NCBI GenBank assembly: GCA_020636215.1
Contig: JACJYG010000011.1
Coordinates: 1-64,000 of the forward strand
Direction of reading: 5' to 3'
Length of the DNA stretch: 64,000 nt
From: Lewinellaceae bacterium
Lineage (GTDB): Bacteria; Bacteroidota; Bacteroidia; Chitinophagales; Saprospiraceae
In this document: piece by piece, positions 61,181-64,000 of the stretch
How positions within the stretch are numbered: position 1 is the stretch's first letter
Layout of the letters: each line of letters begins with the position of its first letter
Made by a program: the position numbers and the translations under genes
The notes under the pieces: generated by a model
Database searches by the model: none
What the model was told of the DNA's origin: nothing
What the model saw: only the letters and a program-made list of their open reading frames with translations

Positions 61181-61843
61181 ATTTATAAGTTCTTTAATTG
61201 TCAACGTTTTTTTGAGCAAGCGTTTGCAAAACTTAACTCTTTTGTAAAGCTTTGGTTGTGTATTGGCTTGTGTGGCTTTGCAAATGTGCCAAATGTGGGT
61301 CGGCAGAGAAATTAAAAAAAATAGGAAGCGTTGGCATTAATATTCTTTTCACTCTGTATTGGATGGGGCAAAAAGTATAGTCAAGTCAGTTTGTCTGTCA
61401 GTCGCTCCATACGCTTCTTCTTTCTGTTTCATTCTCTATCAATGTTCTGTCGTCTTTTCTGCATGTTGCCCAACATTTGTATATCCGTCAACAAAGTTGC
61501 GTATATATCCCTTATCCCCATTCCAATCTCACCCAAAAACACTGTAAACCAACACCTTGTGCTATTCCTTCCAAATGGCGTATATAACCGTTTACAAACG
61601 GCTACAAACATTTCCTAAAAAACAACCGCCCGCAGCCCACCGGCCGCAAACGGCGCTCCCCCTACCCTAGTAACACTACGCTTTCAAGATAAACAAAATA
61701 TTGTTCATCAACAATGCGGCTGGGGGTGTATTTTACCGCAGAAGTGCAAAGAATGGGTTGACTTTACGTTAAGAACTTGTTTAAATTTCATACTTTGGGT
61801 TGAAAATGCCCTGATATCATCACAAATTCATCCCAACAAGTTC
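61181..61843. other. AT-rich intergenic region upstream of the double-GTPase operon
   Basis: 663 bp without a credible gene. It must hold the operon promoter. At 61211-61310 the minus strand carries imperfect hairpins resembling long attC-like repeats, too weak to call. At its left and right ends lie a short poly-A/T stretch and a 13-bp inverted repeat (61769-61847). Confidence 0.5.
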
Positions 61844-61847
61844 TTAA
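61769..61847. repeat. 13-bp inverted repeat spanning the stop of the next gene
   Basis: TTAAGAACTTGTT (61769-61781) and its exact complement (61835-61847), 53 bp apart. The right arm contains the stop codon of the small membrane protein gene. It could be a terminator stem with a long loop, or the ends of a small excised element. Confidence 0.6.
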
Positions 61848-62143
61848 AAAGCCCTCAACAAATCCATTACAAGACAAGAAGATACGCCCCTGTTATCTCC
61901 TCTAAATTTTTTCAGCAAAGACCCGCCAACTTTTTGGCCCAGAAAAAAAGAAAGCACTAGAAAAACATAAGTAAACCAGGCAAATCCGAGGCCTGAAAAA
62001 ATACGTAGTGCAATGATGACGGGCACAGGTAAATGAATTGCCACAGCCCATTGAGCTGAAAATTTGGGTACGTTTGCCCGCCAATATCCGAATGGGACAT
62101 TGAGAACAAAAACCACCAGGGTGATAATAAACAGCTTTACCAT
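61844..62143 (-). CDS. Small membrane protein
   Basis: 99 aa from ATG 62143 (MVKLFIITLVVFVLNVPFGYW); a TTG two codons upstream would overlap the preceding stop. Two or three membrane helices (LFIITLVVFVLNVPFGYW, VIIALRIFSGLGFAWFTYVFLVLSFFLG). Such sequences with VPFGYWRA and LGFAWFTYVFLVLSFFLGQ are common as small Bacteroidota proteins of unknown function. It follows the SH3 gene directly and is probably co-transcribed. Confidence 0.7.
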   Translation of the reverse strand: MVKLFIITLVVFVLNVPFGYWRANVPKFSAQWAVAIHLPVPVIIALRIFSGLGFAWFTYVFLVLSFFLGQKVGGSLLKKFRGDNRGVSSCLVMDLLRAF

Positions 62144-62145
62144 CT

Positions 62146-62859
62146 TCAATCTGATATTTTAATGATACATCTCTCTCCAAACCTCCGAATAGAAACATAA
62201 CAATCATAGTCAGCGGATGAAACCCTAAAATAAGTTGGAGGGTACTGCCTGGTTTTATATAATTTCTCTTTTATTTTCTCCGACAAAAGGCCACATTTAA
62301 AAAGCAAGGCAGCTAAGAATGTAACACCTTCCGCTGTTCTTGTATTTTCAAATTGGATTTCATATTCATAAGACTCCCAATAAAAATGTCGAATATATTG
62401 CCCCCCCTGTATATCATAAATCCACATTTCGTGCCGGCTCTCTCCATCAATTCCATTATTGTAGTGGGCCGTGTCTACTATTTCATAATTCGCAAAAACG
62501 AATGCTTCTAATTCATTAAATATACTGCCCCCCCTGTTTTCCAGGTTTATTACTGGCACCGTGCTTAAGTAAGCATCCAATAAATAGCCATCGCCAATTT
62601 CAGTACGCGCCTCTATCCACCTTCCTTCCAAAGCATTTATTATTATCAGGCTATCACTATTCGAGGCAGCTTTAACGGCCACTTTATCTCCGTAAGATAA
62701 CACCCCAATAATTTCACTATTTAAAGTTGGTTGCCGCCTTATATTTAACCCATCAATTGAAACCACAGTTAATGTGTCGCCTACATGATAATTCTCTTGA
62801 GCTATGCCCGAATTGACAAAAAAGCAGCAAATTAGCATCAGAAGGGGGAGAGATTTCAT
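62146..62859 (-). CDS. Secreted bacterial SH3-domain protein
   Basis: 237 aa with a signal peptide (MKSLPLLMLICCFFVNSGIAQ). Residues ~25-100 are a bacterial SH3 domain (VVSIDGLNIRRQPTLNSEIIGVLSYGDKVAV, GRWIEARTEIGDGYLLDAYLS). The C-terminal half is an unrecognised alpha/beta region (YDIQGGQYIRHFYWESYEYEIQF, YDCYVSIRRFGERCIIKISD). SH3 domains of this type bind cell-wall or other peptides in the periplasm. First gene of a two-gene unit with the small membrane protein. Confidence 0.85.
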   Translation of the reverse strand: MKSLPLLMLICCFFVNSGIAQENYHVGDTLTVVSIDGLNIRRQPTLNSEIIGVLSYGDKVAVKAASNSDSLIIINALEGRWIEARTEIGDGYLLDAYLSTVPVINLENRGGSIFNELEAFVFANYEIVDTAHYNNGIDGESRHEMWIYDIQGGQYIRHFYWESYEYEIQFENTRTAEGVTFLAALLFKCGLLSEKIKEKLYKTRQYPPTYFRVSSADYDCYVSIRRFGERCIIKISD

Positions 62860-62941
62860 TTTCTATTTTTTGACATCAACGGAAATAAACAGGCCGAAGC
62901 GAAGCGCATACGCAGCTATGGCCTTATGAACAAATTTTTGC

Positions 62942-64000
62942 TCAGTATTTATTTGATTTTCTTGACTTTTTAAACTGTTTTATCATTTTTCCAAAGTCTT
63001 TATCTTTTTTCCTTTTTTCTGCAACTGTTGCCTCATAATGTTTTTCTTCCTTTACCATTTTCTGGTAATTCTCATATAAGCTGCTATCGATCTCCCCTTT
63101 TTCTATTGCTTCCAGTACAGCACATTTAATCTCATTCGTATGCGTACAATCCTTAAATTTGCATTGTTTAGACAAATTGATAATTTTTTCAAATGTAATT
63201 TCCAGTCCAATTTCTGCATCAGCGATTCCAATTTCTCTCATTCCTGGATTATCTATGACAATTCCACCATCTTTAAGAACCATCATTTCCCGATGACTCG
63301 TAATATGACGCCCTTTGCTTGTACTTTCACTAATCAGATCCGTTTTCATCATTTCTTCGCCCATCAAGGTATTCAACAGGCTTGATTTCCCAACTCCTGA
63401 CGAGCCAAGTAAACAATAAGTCTTTCCCTTTTTTATTAGTTCTTTAAGCTCATCTATTCCCGTTTGGGTTTCATTACTGATTGATATAACCGGGATTTTT
63501 TCAATTCTATCTTTTACTTTATTTTCCAATTCATCCAGTCTATCCTTATCGATCAAGTCGATTTTATTTAATACAATTATTGGTTCTATATTTGATGTAT
63601 GGCAAATTGTCAAATACCTTTCAAGCCTGTTAATATTAAAATCTCTGTCTACTGCTTGTACTAATAGCCCATAATCAATATTTGTAGCAATGATCTGTTT
63701 TTCTCCATGTTTCCCTACAGCTTGCCTTTCAACAATGGTCTTTCTTGGAAATATGTGGTGAATTAATGCTTTATCGTCTTCATATTCTGAAATGGCAACC
63801 CAATCCCCTACTGCTGGAAAATCTGATCTTTTTTGTGCTGTGAATCTTAAATTGCCTATTATTTCCGCATCGTATTCCTTTGAAACAGTTTTTACAACAT
63901 ACCTTTCTTTATGTTCGCTAATTACCCTCCCTACTTCAAATGAAGAGAGGTTATTATCTTTTCGATAATTTTCTAATTCTGTATGATATCCTAAATCTTC
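62942..64000 (-). CDS. rsgA: Ribosome small-subunit-dependent GTPase A, 5' end outside window
   Basis: 352 codons visible. The frame is open to the right edge, so the start is beyond 64000; the apparent TTG start at 63613 is internal. Layout is the circularly permuted RsgA/YjeQ: an OB-like N-terminal part (VGRVISEHKERYVVKTVSKEYDAEIIGNLR, FPAVGDWVAI), then G4 IVLNKIDLI, G5, G1 LLGSSGVGKSSLLN, G3 IDNPGMREIG, and a Zn-binding tail (CKFKDCTHTNEIKCAV). It assists 30S subunit maturation. Compared with typical RsgA, the region before the GTPase is longer. AT-rich like its neighbours. Confidence 0.95.
   Translation of the reverse strand, partial: EDLGYHTELENYRKDNNLSSFEVGRVISEHKERYVVKTVSKEYDAEIIGNLRFTAQKRSDFPAVGDWVAISEYEDDKALIHHIFPRKTIVERQAVGKHGEKQIIATNIDYGLLVQAVDRDFNINRLERYLTICHTSNIEPIIVLNKIDLIDKDRLDELENKVKDRIEKIPVISISNETQTGIDELKELIKKGKTYCLLGSSGVGKSSLLNTLMGEEMMKTDLISESTSKGRHITSHREMMVLKDGGIVIDNPGMREIGIADAEIGLEITFEKIINLSKQCKFKDCTHTNEIKCAVLEAIEKGEIDSSLYENYQKMVKEEKHYEATVAEKRKKDKDFGKMIKQFKKSRKSNKY

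Noticed and set aside
61211..61310. A further attC-like site upstream of the double-GTPase operon
   Set aside because: Partial hairpins and GCCGACC/GTTGACA-like ends occur, but neither the stems nor the core ends are good enough to call.
62880..62940. An attC site between rsgA and the SH3 gene
   Set aside because: Short GC-rich inverted segments only; no RYYYAAC/GTTRRRY pair.
63613..63613. TTG start of a short rsgA gene
   Set aside because: The frame stays open and RsgA-like to the right edge, so the true start is outside the window.

Overview
The window looks like a chromosome segment of a Bacteroidota bacterium with a large, repeat-rich genome. Evidence: a SusC/SusD pair next to a hybrid two-component AraC-type regulator, two proteins with type IX secretion (T9SS) C-terminal sorting domains, many lipoproteins, TAnnTTTG-type -7 promoter elements, and a tRNA 3' end without an encoded CCA. 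A Saprospiria-like lineage is plausible, but that is a guess from gene style. Most of the window is GC-rich. The right end (about 51.98-64 kb) is clearly more AT-rich and looks acquired.

Layout. 1-5.1 kb: a minus-strand cluster of formylglycine-generating-enzyme-like (FGE/sulfatase-modifying) proteins around a 1004-aa Roco GTPase. Two FGE copies differ almost only in a 72-bp stretch, at first and second codon positions, the signature of a diversity-generating retroelement (DGR) target; the reverse transcriptase and template are not in the window. The third FGE copy is decayed and abuts the 3' half of a tRNA-Leu(UAA) gene that still carries the 3' half of a group I intron. 5.4-26 kb: ordinary chromosomal genes (GNAT, aldo/keto reductase, fatty acid hydroxylase, amino-acid decarboxylase with a membrane-bound winged-helix regulator, amidase, ChbG-like deacetylase, dodecin, universal stress protein, MiaA, NUDIX, PyrE, M42 peptidase, UbiA-like protein), with an EVE-McrB protein that lacks McrC and an intact 195-bp MITE-like element. 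26.1-27.1 kb: a TIR-BRCT-BRCT fusion protein. 27.1-34.4 kb: repeats, a complete IS element, and secreted or lipid-anchored proteins. 34.4-43.2 kb: hybrid two-component regulator diverging from susC/susD. 43.3-51.7 kb: a secreted YWTD-repeat protein, decayed small genes, small membrane-protein operons, a metalloprotease and a lipoyl-less E2-type acyltransferase.

51.8-54.9 kb holds minus-strand genes followed by large hairpins with integron attC-like ends (a possible cluster of attC sites without an integrase), interrupted by a decayed transposon. 54.99-61.2 kb is a tight four-gene operon: GASH-type helical protein, double-GTPase 2, double-GTPase 1, and a GAP1-type protein fused to a nucleoside phosphorylase/nucleosidase domain. 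It matches the GTPase-centred conflict systems proposed from comparative genomics. The right edge carries two small genes and a truncated rsgA.

The strongest leads are the DGR-diversified FGE/Roco cluster, the TIR-BRCT-BRCT protein, the double-GTPase/nucleosidase operon, and the tRNA-Leu/group I intron remnant at the edge of the FGE cluster.
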